A stretch of 64,000 bases of DNA, taken from the NCBI GenBank assembly GCA_028564675.1, contig JAOVVO010000273.1:1-64000 (forward strand), written 5' to 3'. Below the pieces are notes generated by a model, which saw only the letters and a program-made list of their open reading frames with translations, had not been told where the DNA came from and searched no databases. The position numbers and the translations under genes were made by a program. Source of the DNA: Onchocerca lupi. Lineage: Eukaryota > Nematoda > Chromadorea > Rhabditida > Onchocercidae. Each line of letters opens with the position of its first letter. Position 1 is the stretch's first letter. Shown piece after piece: positions 1 to 11,359 of the stretch.

Positions 1-1403
1 TATATATATATTAAATAAATATAAAATAACATTTACATAAAACTGATATAAACTAATACTTTCATAAAGGAAAATAAACTAATATATATCAAAACACATT
101 ATAAAACGAGAAAATCTTTCAGCACAATTAAAACCACTCAAATATATCAAATTTTCAAAATGCTAGCAATTTTAAACAATAAATGAATACACTGACAAAT
201 CATTCCTAACCTTAGTTAAAAAAAGAAAAAAAAAATCGTCAAACAAATATCATTATCTCGATGATCGATCTTAAGGATAGATGTAATCTGTATTCTTCGA
301 GATAAACGAAAAATTATTGATAATGATGTTTTATCTACTAAATGTCATGTAATATTTATCTTTTCTTGCAAATCAAATCAACACATTGACAATTCTTTCA
401 TATCCTCTCAGGAATGACAAACAAATTTTGCATGAATAAAAAAAGACAAGATTTTGCTTAACTAACTAACCCAAATAAGTAAACTTTAAAGGAAAATACA
501 GAGAGAGAGAGAGAGAGACAGAAGGCTTATCCGAATGCAAATATCCTAAGAAAGGTATACATCATTCTTCAATCTTCAAATAACTAGCCTAGCCATTGAT
601 ATCGATTTTGATCAAACACAACAAATGATGTAAAATGGAGAAATAATGACAAATTGGCATTGCTTCAAGAAGACAGTCGTAAAAAGAAGTTCCTTAAAAG
701 GACGGCCGAAATGTGAAAAGAACCTTGAAAAATTTCTTCACATACAAAAAACATATAACATACACATACACAAGATGATGTATACATACATAAACGAAAA
801 TCGTTTCTTCTCTTTGCACGACTTACCAATTAAATGAATTACGATACGATAAGATACACATGTGCACGCAGACACACCACACACACACACACATATATAT
901 ACATGCACATGCAGACATACTACACATACATACATACATAGCAATGATTATAGATATAACCTTCAAATTTAACCAATAAATGAAAACCCAATCACACTCT
1001 AAAGTTGCCTATCTTCCATCTTATGAATCAATCCTTAATCATTGAGCCCACCTATAAATGTGATGATAATAAACCATTCATTTCATCTGATCTCATCTAA
1101 ATCGATATATATCGTCATTAAATAACACAATAAAACAATAATAAATACAAGTAAAAATAATATCCTACCATGAGATTCGCCGTATCAAATCATTCTAAAA
1201 AAAACTTTTAAAACATACGAAATATTATTTTAAAATTACCGCTTAAGCGTATGGAACTTCTGGGCGCGAATACAAAATTTGATTTAAAAGAACTGTTTAA
1301 GCAAACGAAAACAATCATTCTGATTATTTTTCTAAACCAATACTTCAATCAATTCATCATCAATCGATTGCTATCACATTTCATCATATCAGCATGAAAT
1401 ATG

Positions 1404-1404
<1 letters not shown>

Positions 1405-1436
<32 letters not shown>

Positions 1437-1456
1437 GACACATACACACACACAAA
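1405..1456. repeat. CT then CA microsatellite
   Basis: A run of CT dinucleotides passes directly into CA repeats. It is a simple-sequence repeat in noncoding DNA. Confidence 0.9.
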
Positions 1457-1610
1457 CACTAATACTAATGGATGTATAAGCGAAAAAGGCTTTTACCAGT
1501 GAAATTTCGCCCGAAAACAAAAGAAAATGAAATGGGAAAATCGAAATCATCCTACAAAGCCTTCAATAACTATTGAAATGATGAGAAAAAAGATAGCAAT
1601 CGTTAAGTTG

Positions 1611-1702
1611 CACACACACACACACACATACACATACATACACATACACAGACATACTCACATACACAGACATACACACATATACACAGAATACACATAT
1701 AT
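1611..1702. repeat. CA/CATA microsatellite
   Basis: About 90 bp of CA repeats interspersed with CATA units. Translations across it give Thr/His-rich strings, which are not evidence of a gene. Confidence 0.9.
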
Positions 1703-3474
1703 ATACGAAATAAGACGAATTGGAAAAGCAAAAGAGAGAGAAGAAAAAGTTTGCTCTTTCGGCGAAGATTTTCAACCGTCTGAATAATAGTGGAGCAAAG
1801 CAGTTGGGAAAGAGAAGAAATGTCTGATGATGGATGGATTGATGTCGTTGAAGCCATCCTTCAACCGGCCAACAACCGCCTTTTCTTTCCTTTAACCACC
1901 CCGCTTCTCTCTACCCAATAGTATATTTGGTGCTGTTTCTCTTCTCTTAACATTTATACCAAATCAACCAATAATCAACCAATCAACCAAATAAACCAAA
2001 CCAAACCAAACCAACCAATCAAAATTCAACGAATAGAAAAAAAAAAAAAAAAAAAAATCCAAATATTAAGTTCCACGTTGTTTCAAAGCTAATTTAATCA
2101 ATCCAATCCAACCGATTGAAAATTTGTAAAATTTCATCTTTTCCATCCTTTCATCTATCATCCAAAAACATGGAAGCAATTCATCATTCATTTATTTCAT
2201 CTAAAAATAATTTCATTAATTTCTAAATAATTATCATACTTATCATTATTATTCCTTCCAAATTCGGTTTTCTTATTTGTCTATCATTTTATCAATTCCA
2301 TTCTCACTTAATTAATTAGTTTTACTGATATTGTAGGATAAATTATAATAAATATAGAATGAATAGGAAAGAATTGGTGTAATGATAGTATTTAATTTTG
2401 CAAATAGAATAATGTTGCGAGGATTGAAGATGACAGAAAGGAAGAATTATCATCATTTATCATTTTATGAGAGATGTTGTAACATTCTCGACCATCGTTA
2501 TCATCAACAACTTTTGGTACCATTTCGAAGTTCAGAAAATTTTTTAACTGGAAACGGCCTATATATATGTATATTTTTGCTTACGGTAATTCATCAAAAA
2601 GTTAATCAGACCATATTCATATCATATCTTTTTTATTACTATGTAAGTAATAATAATGATAACGATTTCATCACATCTATTCTATCCTTCTTTATAACAA
2701 ATGAAGATAAGACCTAACAAAACTTTAAAAGTTTTTAAAAAGAACTCTTTTTTTTCTTTTTTTAATTTAATGATGTATAATTATGAAAAATTCATTGCTC
2801 TCATTTCTCGAATTCTAAAACTTCTTACAAATTCTACTTTAAAACGGTTTTTGCTTCATATATCATTAGTTTACTATTGATGATATCATATTATAAATGT
2901 ATATAAATTTATTTTTCATTTACCTTATTAATTATTAGTTTGAACTTTCCATTCTTTTTTCTGTAAACTTAAAGTTTAAATTTTAAAATATAAATTGTAT
3001 TTACATTAATTTTTTTTTCAAGTTTAATCAACTTTTCGCGATATCTAAACTTTACATCAAATATCAAAAGAAAGAATTTGAAGTAATTTGCTATGTAACA
3101 TTCCCTAATCAAACATGCTGATTAACTGTATGATCAATTAAAACAAATGTTGGCATATCTATTTAATTAGCTTAATAATTATGGAACAAAATTGACCAAT
3201 CATCTTTACATCATCTAATTCATTTGTTCAATTTAATTCGAAACAGTAATCCTATTAATAAATCATTCATTACTGTATGAAGATAACGAGAAGATAGAGA
3301 GTGAGAATGAGGGAAAAAAAATTTTAATAAGAAAAGTAAATAACAAAGAAAAAAAAAGAAAAAATTAAAATAAATCCTAAAACAACTATTATATCGAACA
3401 AATAACTTGAGAGCTATACGAAGGAAAAATGAAAATAAAAATGAAGAAAGAAGAGGAAATATACTAAATCAATA

Positions 3475-3478
<4 letters not shown>

Positions 3479-3505
<27 letters not shown>
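3479..3505. repeat. AAT trinucleotide microsatellite
   Basis: About nine uninterrupted AAT units in noncoding DNA. Confidence 0.9.
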
Positions 3506-3507
<2 letters not shown>

Positions 3508-3716
3508 AATGATCATATATCCTTGAAATAAAAGACAAAAGAAATAATCGAAAAGAATAATTGAAATGCAAAATGATATCTCAGAAAGGTATCGTTTCCA
3601 GGTATCATAAAGGTACCTGAGATATTCCTCAGGTACCAAATGATAAAAAAGAACCTCGGTAGAATGATTTGGAAATAAATGCACGATGAAGATGAAGCTG
3701 CTGCATGTGTTCGTTT

Positions 3717-3770
3717 GCGTGTGTGCATGTGAGTGTGTGTGTGTGTGTGTGTGTCTGTGTGTGTGTGCAA
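3717..3770. repeat. GT microsatellite
   Basis: GT repeats with a few interruptions. The overlapping open frames on both strands are consequences of the repeat. Confidence 0.9.
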
Positions 3771-4489
3771 ATGTGGCACGGATGGGTGAGCACATGGCAA
3801 CTAGCAAGTTTAGTATTAACTGCTGCCATCCACTGCATCTCATTTCTCTCGATCAATATGATCGATCGAGAGCTCTATCGATTGATTATTGATTTTCTCT
3901 CTCTCTTCACTTCATCTCTTTTTCATTTCATCTCTTCTCATTTCTCAAACCCATCATCTATCCGTATCCGTTCTCGTTTCTATCTCTTGTCCCTGTCACC
4001 CATTCAATCCTATCTGGTAGTTTGATTTCATCGGTGTGTATGTCTGTGTATGTCGATATCTGTGTCTGTCTGTATGTGTATGCGTGTATGTCTCTGTATA
4101 AATGTATGTATGACGTCAAAATCGAAATAATCTCTCTTATCGTATTGCCAATATTTGCCATAATTTATGCGAAAATTGAAGCTTATCATTTGTTAGATTA
4201 TATCATTTTTTGTCAAATATTAATAAGAAAATTGTTATGCATTAGATGACTCATCGCACATGATAATGAATCATTAACAACCGGTTTTTCTTGAGATCAA
4301 TCGCTATCATTGTCGATTGTCATTGTCGTTGTCATCGTTGTCATTCTATGATATGCTTTGTTTTCATTCCGGATGAATAGCTAGTTAGCTGGTGGAACCC
4401 ATTATGTTACGTACTTCTTTCTTTTTTTTTCTTTTCCTCTTTATTCGATCATTTCTTGCCGAAGTGATACGGTACTTTCTGGTATTTAT

Positions 4490-4990
4490 GATTACTTCAT
4501 GCTGTACTACTACATTATTGTTGTGATGGTATCACATGGTACCACATTATCATTAGAATTATTTACTGCTACTATAATCATATTACATAATCATTACTAG
4601 CATGATTATTTATGCAATATTATCACACCATTATTACCATTTTTACCGTGATATCACTACATTATTATAATTATTTATAAATGGTACCATATTTACTGTT
4701 ACGATTATTTACATTATGGGACCATATCACTACTATGATTATTTATATTGTGGTACCTATGCCGCCACTATGGTTATTTATATCATTGTACCATACTGTT
4801 CCATTATGTCGATTATTTACACCGTGGTACCAATATCATTGCTATTATATCATGAGTACCATATCATTAAGTACCATTACTGTGATTATATATACCAAGA
4901 TATTTTCGCTATAATTATTTATACATTACCGTGCTTTAGTATTAATTGCAAATAATTATTTACATTGCGATACTTTTATTTGCACTATGG
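4490..4990. repeat. degenerate tandem repeat of GGTACCAT / ATTATTTA words
   Basis: The words GGTACC or GTACCAT and ATTATTTA alternate irregularly through about 500 bp, with spacings of roughly 30-46 bp. This looks like an old, diverged minisatellite. Overlapping open frames at 4681-4955 are periodic artefacts of it. Confidence 0.6.
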
Positions 4991-5030
4991 TATGATTCAG
5001 TTTATTATACTGCACATAATATGGTAGTGA

Positions 5031-5129
5031 TTTGGATCATGTTTCCCACCTAGAATACATCGTAATAATTTGGATCAGGTTTCCCACCTAGAATACATCG
5101 CAATAGTTTGGATCAGGTTTCCCAATTAA
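5031..5129. repeat. 38-bp tandem repeat, about 2.6 copies
   Basis: Copies at 5031-5068 and 5069-5106 differ at only three positions. A partial third copy starts at 5107 and diverges after the first 18 bases. The unit begins TTTGGATCAGGTTTCCCACC. Confidence 0.85.
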
Positions 5130-6600
5130 GTTAGAATCAGGTTAGGATGCAGTCATTTGAAATGATGTTTAAATAGTACTTCGTTTAAATACCATTTTGA
5201 ATTTTATAAACAGCCTCGCCATAGCTTTTCAAATCATTAAAAGCGATGAAGCATAAATTTAATGAACTTCAACAACATAATAAATAGTAAATACAAATCC
5301 ATTATCTAACTGAATTATTTTGTCTTATTTGTTATTTATTAGCTTAAGATCGATTATATATGTTTTTGGAAATTTCTCTAATAGCATCGAAAGAAAAGCC
5401 ATAAATATAAATTTAATGAACAAATAATATCGAGTCTTTTTCGGATAAAAATTAGGTCATGTTGTGTTTTTTACGCGCAATTCTCTAAAATAGAACCTAT
5501 TAAGGCATGTACTCTCTGTACATATGTAAGTTTAATTATTGAAGAAAAAAAAGGAATTTAAAAATTCATTCTCACAAGAAATAGCAATATTTATAGATAT
5601 ACGGTCAAGAAAATCGGAATAAGTCGATGATTTATTCTGTTTATATTCCTTAATGTATTTTTGCGAAATCTTTCTCCACGTTAAAATATTTGGTTTCCGT
5701 GTATTAAGCCAGTTATGTAGGAAATTTGTCACCGATTTCGACGTTATATCTTGTGACAATCAAATTATCGAAATTACCTGTCGATAAAATTTCACGAAAG
5801 AATAGTTAACAGATATAAGAACATGAAACATGAGATATATCTGAATGGCAACAAGTAATTGATAATTATAGGATTAACTTTTGTGATAGATAATCAATAA
5901 TTGTGAGATTGGCTTTTGTGACAAGGAATAAGTATGGTTTAGAAATGTCAAACTATGGCACGTTAACGGAAAACATGACAATATTATTATTTGCCGCATT
6001 ATTTATTTAAAGCTATATGATTCCTAAGATTCATTGATAATTTAAATTGAAATTAAAAAGAATTCTAATAACTTCATAATCATTACTTCTACTGTGTATG
6101 CAAGGAACATATTAATAATCGATCCCATTCTATCAGTTGGATTTGTTCTATCTGTTTGTGATTTATAAGTGCTTTCTTCCACCTCATTTTACTACTCCAT
6201 TATTGTATTTATATGGCACAGTTTTCAATTTTTTTTTTTTGATTAAAATTTTGTCAAATTTCAATTCAGTTTTTCGGATCGGAAATATTTTAATAGAAAA
6301 AAAAAAAGGAAAGAAAAACCCAAATATTTTACAATATTTCCTAATTGATTAACTTTTTTTTTCTATAAAGTAGTTTACATCATCATTATAATGTATCGAT
6401 AATTTCTCCAACATCTTTTTTTGCTATCGAGGGATTTACAATAATGTCAAGTTACCAGCATTATTACTATAGTCAGAAATAATCAATAATGATTCAAAAT
6501 ATTTAATTTTGGTCAATATATGTCCACATTCCGTGCTAGTATCCTTGACGCTGCCTAGTACCATCGTTATCATCTCTATTTATATAATTATACTAACTGG
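5130..6600. other. intergenic, no gene recognised
   Basis: AT-rich DNA. A minus-strand open frame of 75 codons at 5532-5759 has ordinary amino-acid composition, but I find no homology or convincing splice-linked partner for it. Confidence 0.5.
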
Positions 6601-6790
6601 TTTATATAAATAAAAATGTAAATGTCCATCTTTTCAAAATCTTAAATCTCCGAAAATTCTTAGATATACGCCTTATCTATATAAAAACACGCATCTATTC
6701 GAATGCAACGTTGTAATAAAATTTCAAAATCAGTTGATGAAGAACTTGAAATGTTGTGTGGAAATGAACAATGAATATTTACATTTTTAT
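6601..6790. mobile_element. two fragments of the Helitron 3' tail, head to head
   Basis: 6601-6670 carries the tail in minus orientation (TATATAAATAAAAATGTAA, then TTAAATCTCCGAAA). 6675-6790 carries the opposite end in plus orientation (CTATATAAAAACACGC, TATTCGAATGCAACGTTGT, GATGAAGAACTT). The same words occur at 25969-26097, 54841-55190 and 61093-61323, so this is a dispersed family and these are non-coding relics. Confidence 0.65.
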
Positions 6791-7212
6791 TAATATGGAT
6801 TTAAATCGGAAATCATGGTCAGTCTTCGAAATTTAGTCTACATATTTCTAGAAATATAGTTTATATTTTTCAATTTTACTAGTTCATTTTTCAATAGTAG
6901 TGACTCTTGACATTTTTATAAAGCATAACGAATATTTCTTTTAAAGCAACAAACTACTGAGTTTATTTTAGTATTGTACATAAAAAACGTATAACGATAA
7001 TAGAATATATTTACTTATATAGACAATTTTTAAACATTAAAATGCTTGCACATTCTTAAACAGACATTAGCATCATCAATATATTTTATTTATTAATTTT
7101 AAATGCAAAAGTAAACAAATTCTGCAGATTTTTAATCTCCAAATTCTAGTTAATAATTTCTTTCTCTACCAAGTATAGTTGAAGTTAGCATATATGCAGA
7201 GATCATTTCATT

Positions 7213-7352
7213 CGTTATATTCAGAGATCATTTTATGTTAATTAAATCCTTTTCAAAGTAATGCTGCGCATTACTGTTGCGTAGAATGTTGCCCATTACT
7301 TTGAAAAAAAAAAAAGATTTAATTGAACATGATATGATCTCTGCATATAACG
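7213..7352. mobile_element. MITE-like foldback element
   Basis: The left arm (7213-7263, beginning CGTTATATTCAGAGATCAT) is matched in inverse by the right arm (7294-7352), whose reverse complement begins CGTTATATGCAGAGATCAT. About 50-bp imperfect arms flank a 30-bp centre that contains a smaller GCGCATTAC/GCGTAG region. There is no coding capacity. Size and structure suit a small non-autonomous DNA transposon. No target-site duplication was confirmed. Confidence 0.55.
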
Positions 7353-7646
7353 ATCCTAATACAATCATTCTTTACAATAAATGCATAATGAGAAAATTTA
7401 ATTACGTTATGGTAAATTATCTCTAAATAATACATTCGAAATGATCGAATCAAATTCGGAAAAATTAGCTAATTCAATTGAATCTCTGACACTTCTCAAT
7501 TCCTATTAATGAAGTGAGAGTTGGTATAGCGTAAAGATGATTTATTATCTTTCCTCCATATAACATAATCACTTGTTCAGATTATAATATAATCCAGAAG
7601 AACATCACTAGTACTAAAATTGCTTTAACAAATTTTCAAATGATGT

Positions 7647-8565
7647 TTATTTAGCTAACATATTTTTACAAACACCATTTTCAAAGCGTAATATGCAATT
7701 CGTGTATAAACTTGCCACTAATCCATAATCATATATTCGAGAAGTTCGAATCAGAGCAGTTACCGGAAATATGTTTTGCTCAAATAATACACCTTTTGAG
7801 ATCTTTGAGATATAATTACCCATATCGGAAAGTAATGCTAATATTGTTGAGAGTGATTCTTCATGTATTATGTCGCTCTCATGAAACTCCACCTACAAAA
7901 TAAATTTCAATAGAAGCGCATTATAATAAGATGTAGAAATTTAATTATAAATTAAAGATTTAATTTCAACTCCAGCTGCATTAGTATAAGATTAAAATAT
8001 CGATAACTTATGGGAAACTTACAATAACAGCAACTTCTCCAAGCAAAGATGTATGAGCGGTTGCACAGAATGCCGTAACACCATCAATGAGTTTCTCATT
8101 GAAATAACGCAGTATTATACGTGAAAGTTGCCATGATTCGAACTTCAATTCTTTCGGAAGTGACGTAGGTGATTGATGTCGAAGCCAATAAAGCTGAAAT
8201 TATCACACTATGTAAATAGAAATAAAGTGATATGGATTTTGAAATTCTGCAATATCATATGAAGAAAATTTACACATTGTGACTTTCTAGTGTAGACATT
8301 CCCCATCCCTCACTTAGTTCACACTTCCAAGCATCGAAACATGCAAGACTATCGTGAAGAAAATAAATGAAATAAAAATAGAAAAGGTAAAGAAAAAATA
8401 AAAAATAAATATAACCTTTATACGATCACCGACAATATTTGTAGCACAAATTTCACATAATAGGTGGAAAGTATCGTTATCTGTTGTTATTTCCTCATTG
8501 CCACATAAAATCAGTAACAGATTGACATTAGGTTCCGGTTCAATCTCAATACCTCCAATTAACAT
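7647..8565 (-). CDS. unrecognised 188-aa protein, 3 exons
   Basis: Three exons join in phase: 8416-8565, 8023-8193 and 7647-7892 (stop TAA). The first begins at an ATG preceded 12 nt upstream by a good acceptor (TTCGTTGCAG), which would suit spliced-leader trans-splicing or an upstream exon I could not find. Donors are AAAG|GTTATA and ATT|GTAAGT. The product is soluble-looking, leucine-rich and probably mostly helical; segments include LLLILCGNEEITTDN, LYWLRHQSP and ILALLSDMGNYIS. No signal peptide, membrane span or catalytic motif stands out. I do not recognise the family. It could be a helical-repeat protein or the C-terminal part of a longer gene. It lies divergent to rps-13, with about 1 kb between start codons. 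Splice consistency makes it likely real; function is unknown. Confidence 0.6.
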
Positions 8566-9550
8566 TTGACAAAATACTGCAACGAATAAAGCATTAGTTC
8601 TAGTTTTCCTCTGATTAATTATTAATTAGGGATAATTATAATAAAATTAAATTACAAATCGAAGTTGAGATAAAGATAAATTTAGAAAACTAAAGTGAAT
8701 TAAATATGAAGATAAAATTGGGATAGGAAGATTAGGTAAATGAAAACTGACTAAAATTAAAGCAGGTTGTAAAACTGAACTGAAATCAAAATAAAGGCAA
8801 AGCAAAAATTGGAATAAGTTTGGTAATAAAGCAGTAGGACGGAAATGAACTTGACCTTGGGGTTGAGATAGCAATTTTCATATCGTGGCTTAGGTGGCCG
8901 CTTGTTAAATGTGGATTGATCTAGTTATCTTAGGTTTGCTGCGAATTGTTCCGGTTGTTTCCGCGGGGTGGCGGTGATGATTGTCGCGTAAATTTGTCAG
9001 GGGAAGTAATTGTCTTAAGCGGATGCAGTTAGAGTAGTTTCGAGTTTTTCGTCTTTCAAATTTACTACCTGATCGATCCGGGTTAGATTAGTTTTCGCTT
9101 TATTTTCGCCGATTCACCTTTGCTTTCATGATATTCCCAAAAAACAATGAGCGACCCTTTATTAAATCCCAAATATAGCGACTGTTAGTGCAGTCATCAA
9201 GCGAATACATGCAATAAATGCATCAATCATTCATTCTTTCATAATATTGCATTTTCTGGTTATTGAACGAATTGAGTGGCAGGATGAGATTGAAGCGTGC
9301 GATTATACAGCGTACTCACGATTAGCTACGATTATAGCGTATAATTATAATTCTCGATTAATCGTACGATTGCGATCATAATATAATTATACGTGCGATT
9401 ATTTAGCGTACGATTATACAGCATACGATTACACGATTATATGTATGATTAAATAATTCTAGTAAATGTTTTCACGTCATTTTGCAGGTATAAAAAACTG
9501 CAAAGTCCACATCATTTAAAGAGTAGTGATACAATCAGTAAGCGTCAATC
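8566..9550. other. intergenic region between divergent genes
   Basis: Separates the unrecognised minus-strand gene from rps-13. It holds a CG-richer patch (about 8880-9120) and the ACGATTATA repeat cluster listed next. A 75-codon minus-strand frame at 8647-8874 is proline/leucine-rich but has no supported splice link, so I do not call it. TTTTGCAG at 9480-9487 is a plausible spliced-leader acceptor for rps-13, 63 nt before its ATG. Confidence 0.5.
9295..9450. repeat. degenerate cluster of CGATTATA/CGTACGATTA words
   Basis: About ten variants of CGATTATA, CGTACGATT and CATACGATTA occur in 150 bp immediately upstream of the rps-13 start region. Spacing is irregular (roughly 10-20 bp). It may be a decayed short tandem repeat or a clustered protein-binding site. 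Confidence 0.6.
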
Positions 9551-10726
9551 ATGGGTCGTATGCACAATCCAGGCAAAGGTATTTCGCAATCGGCGTTGCC
9601 ATATCGTCGATCTGTACCAACTTGGCTTAAACTTTCAAGTGAAGAAGTTCAGGAGCAAATCACTCGTCTGGCTAAAAAGGTTATATTATGTGTTCATTTT
9701 GTCATTTATCTTCTTGCTTTTTCATTCATTTTTTTACTTGATGTGTGAAGACTGAATGAAGAGATGCAGTTACACTCTCCATCATTTTTTCTGCAAATTA
9801 ATATATTTTAGAGTTTTATTCGTGGTTTTACAAAAATGGCATTAGTTTTTTGGCAGTAATTTAATTTAAAGAATATGGTTTACAGTTTCGTTGAGATCAA
9901 GGGATGTAAGCATCCAAGCAAGTGTTCATACTCTCCATAAGTATTACAGTTTTATCCAGTGATATTATTTTATCTTACAGGGTTTGCGTCCCTCACAGAT
10001 TGGCGTAATACTTCGTGATTCACATGGCGTTGCCCAGGTTCGACGTGTTACCGGCAACAAAATTGTACGCATCCTGAAAGCTAAAGTAAGGAATTTTCGT
10101 TTCAGCATTTTTAATCATTCCAGTCGTAATGGTAGTTGGGACGATCGTTCTCTTGTAATCATCAAATCACATCATTTAACAATTAATCATTTATTTGATG
10201 GTTCAGCAGTTAACATCAGAAATCGCTCATTTCTTTTGACCATCTGTTATTTTCAGGGTATGGCACCTGAAATCCCAGAAGATTTGTACCATCTGATTAA
10301 GAAAGCAGTTAACATTCGCAAGCATTTAGAGCGAAATCGCAAGGTTCGTTAAATTGATTTTCTTCAATTTATTATAAAGAATGAATTCTTTCGATCCACA
10401 AAGTTTATTCACACGCTGATATCGATATTTCCAAGAAGGTTTTCGAAAAATTGGACAAATGTTTTTAGTAAAATACCTTCTCATCGTTTAACTAAGGATT
10501 CGTTTTTGATTAGAAACGAGCATTACAAGTTTTGAGCCTTTTTTTTTTCTTGAATGGTCAGTAGAATTTTAGCCAACGTCAGTTTTTGCAGGATAAAGAC
10601 TCAAAGTATAGGCTAATCCTGGTCGAATCACGTATCCATCGTTTGGCTCGGTATTACAAAACGAAACGCCAACTGCCAGCCACATGGAAGTACGAATCGT
10701 CAACAGCATCAGCACTTGTTTCATAA
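9551..10726 (+). CDS. rps-13: 40S ribosomal protein S13 (uS15)
   Basis: Structural protein of the small ribosomal subunit. Four exons, 9551-9679, 9981-10085, 10257-10343 and 10592-10726, splice in phase 0 to 151 residues, exactly the usual eukaryotic S13 length. Recognisable blocks are the N-terminus MGRMHNPGKGIS, the segment GLRPSQIGVILRDSHG, VTGNKIVRILKAKG, EDLYHLIKKAVNIRKHLERN, and the C-terminal LARYYKTKRQLPATWKYES ending in ALVS. All introns are GT-AG. A TTTTGCAG at 9480-9487 could receive a spliced leader. An AATAAA lies 69 nt past the stop. Identity is secure. The introns, which host U14-type snoRNAs in some animals, show no clear C/D box pair here. Confidence 0.97.
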
Positions 10727-10794
10727 AATGAATATTTTCCGTTTTACTGTTGCTAATTTGCTTCATTTTTCCGTAAAAAGAAATTTCGTTATGA

Positions 10795-10800
10795 AATAAA
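10795..10800 (+). terminator. polyadenylation signal of rps-13
   Basis: Perfect AATAAA located 69 nt after the rps-13 stop codon, a normal position for a short nematode 3' UTR. Confidence 0.7.
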
Positions 10801-11359
10801 TAGATATTTGTTTATTGTTTATACATAGTAGATGCTTTGGTACAAAACAATAAATCGGCAGTTGACATGTGACATGAAAATCTCACCAACTATTGACTGT
10901 TGATGTGGGAGTTTGCAATGAATGTCCGTTTAAAGTCGCTGTGTCTTTATATTATACGTAACACAGCAGATCTCGTGATACACTTTGTATTACATACTGA
11001 CAGCTGTGAAAGAAATTAATTTCGTGGAACTTTTGTTTATTTCATAGAAGAATCTGAAGATTTTATGAAAAATAAGCATACATTAAAATTTGTTGGTGTG
11101 AGAAACGTTAAACGTGTCTTGGAATACCTTACTTCATTGGAATATACAAAACATATCAGTTATTCTAATGTTATGCATCGATTTCATTCCTTCCATTTTA
11201 TCAAAACGTTTGACAGTAACTCAAATTTGCGTATTAATTCTTCGACAGGTATTCACAACTTAACAATGCTACCGATTACTGCGTTGCCCAGCAACGAAAA
11301 ATGCTCTTGCTTTATATTGGCTAATTTTGTTCCTTTGTTGAACATAATTGTATTCAAAG
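10801..11359. other. intergenic between rps-13 and the IFT144 gene
   Basis: About 560 bp separate the rps-13 polyadenylation signal from the inferred IFT144 start. An open frame at 11065-11409 (+) overlaps the IFT144 start but resembles nothing and is not needed to explain that gene. I see no other gene. The region should hold the IFT144 promoter; I did not find a convincing X-box. Confidence 0.5.

Larger units (their letters stand above)
1..4489. other. gene-poor AT-rich stretch with microsatellites
   Basis: I see no convincing gene here. The DNA is AT-rich and broken by simple repeats listed separately. Open frames of 60-110 codons exist, the longest at 2382-2717 (+, 111 codons), but none has recognisable domains, splice-linked partners or balanced composition. 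Short frames over the CA/GT runs are repeat artefacts. Confidence 0.6.

Noticed and set aside
738..944. minus-strand Cys/Val-rich frame over the CA repeat
   Set aside because: Translation of a microsatellite; no independent coding signal.
2382..2717. 111-codon plus-strand open frame as a gene
   Set aside because: Longest frame in the left desert, but no family, no splice context, and a composition of Ile/Phe/Asn expected from AT-rich DNA.
4681..4955. overlapping frames at the GGTACC repeat as a repeat protein
   Set aside because: The periodicity is at the DNA level, with irregular spacing that does not keep one reading frame.
5532..5759. 75-codon minus-strand frame as a possible exon
   Set aside because: Composition is reasonable, but it shows no homology and no partner exon could be joined in phase.
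8647..8874. 75-codon Pro/Leu-rich minus frame as an upstream exon of the 7647-8565 gene
   Set aside because: No donor found that joins it in phase to 8565-8582; the ATG 12 nt after a good acceptor is a simpler start.
9680..10591. snoRNA within rps-13 introns
   Set aside because: Partial C-box-like words (TGATGT, TGATGG) occur, but no paired C and D boxes with a terminal stem in any of the three introns.
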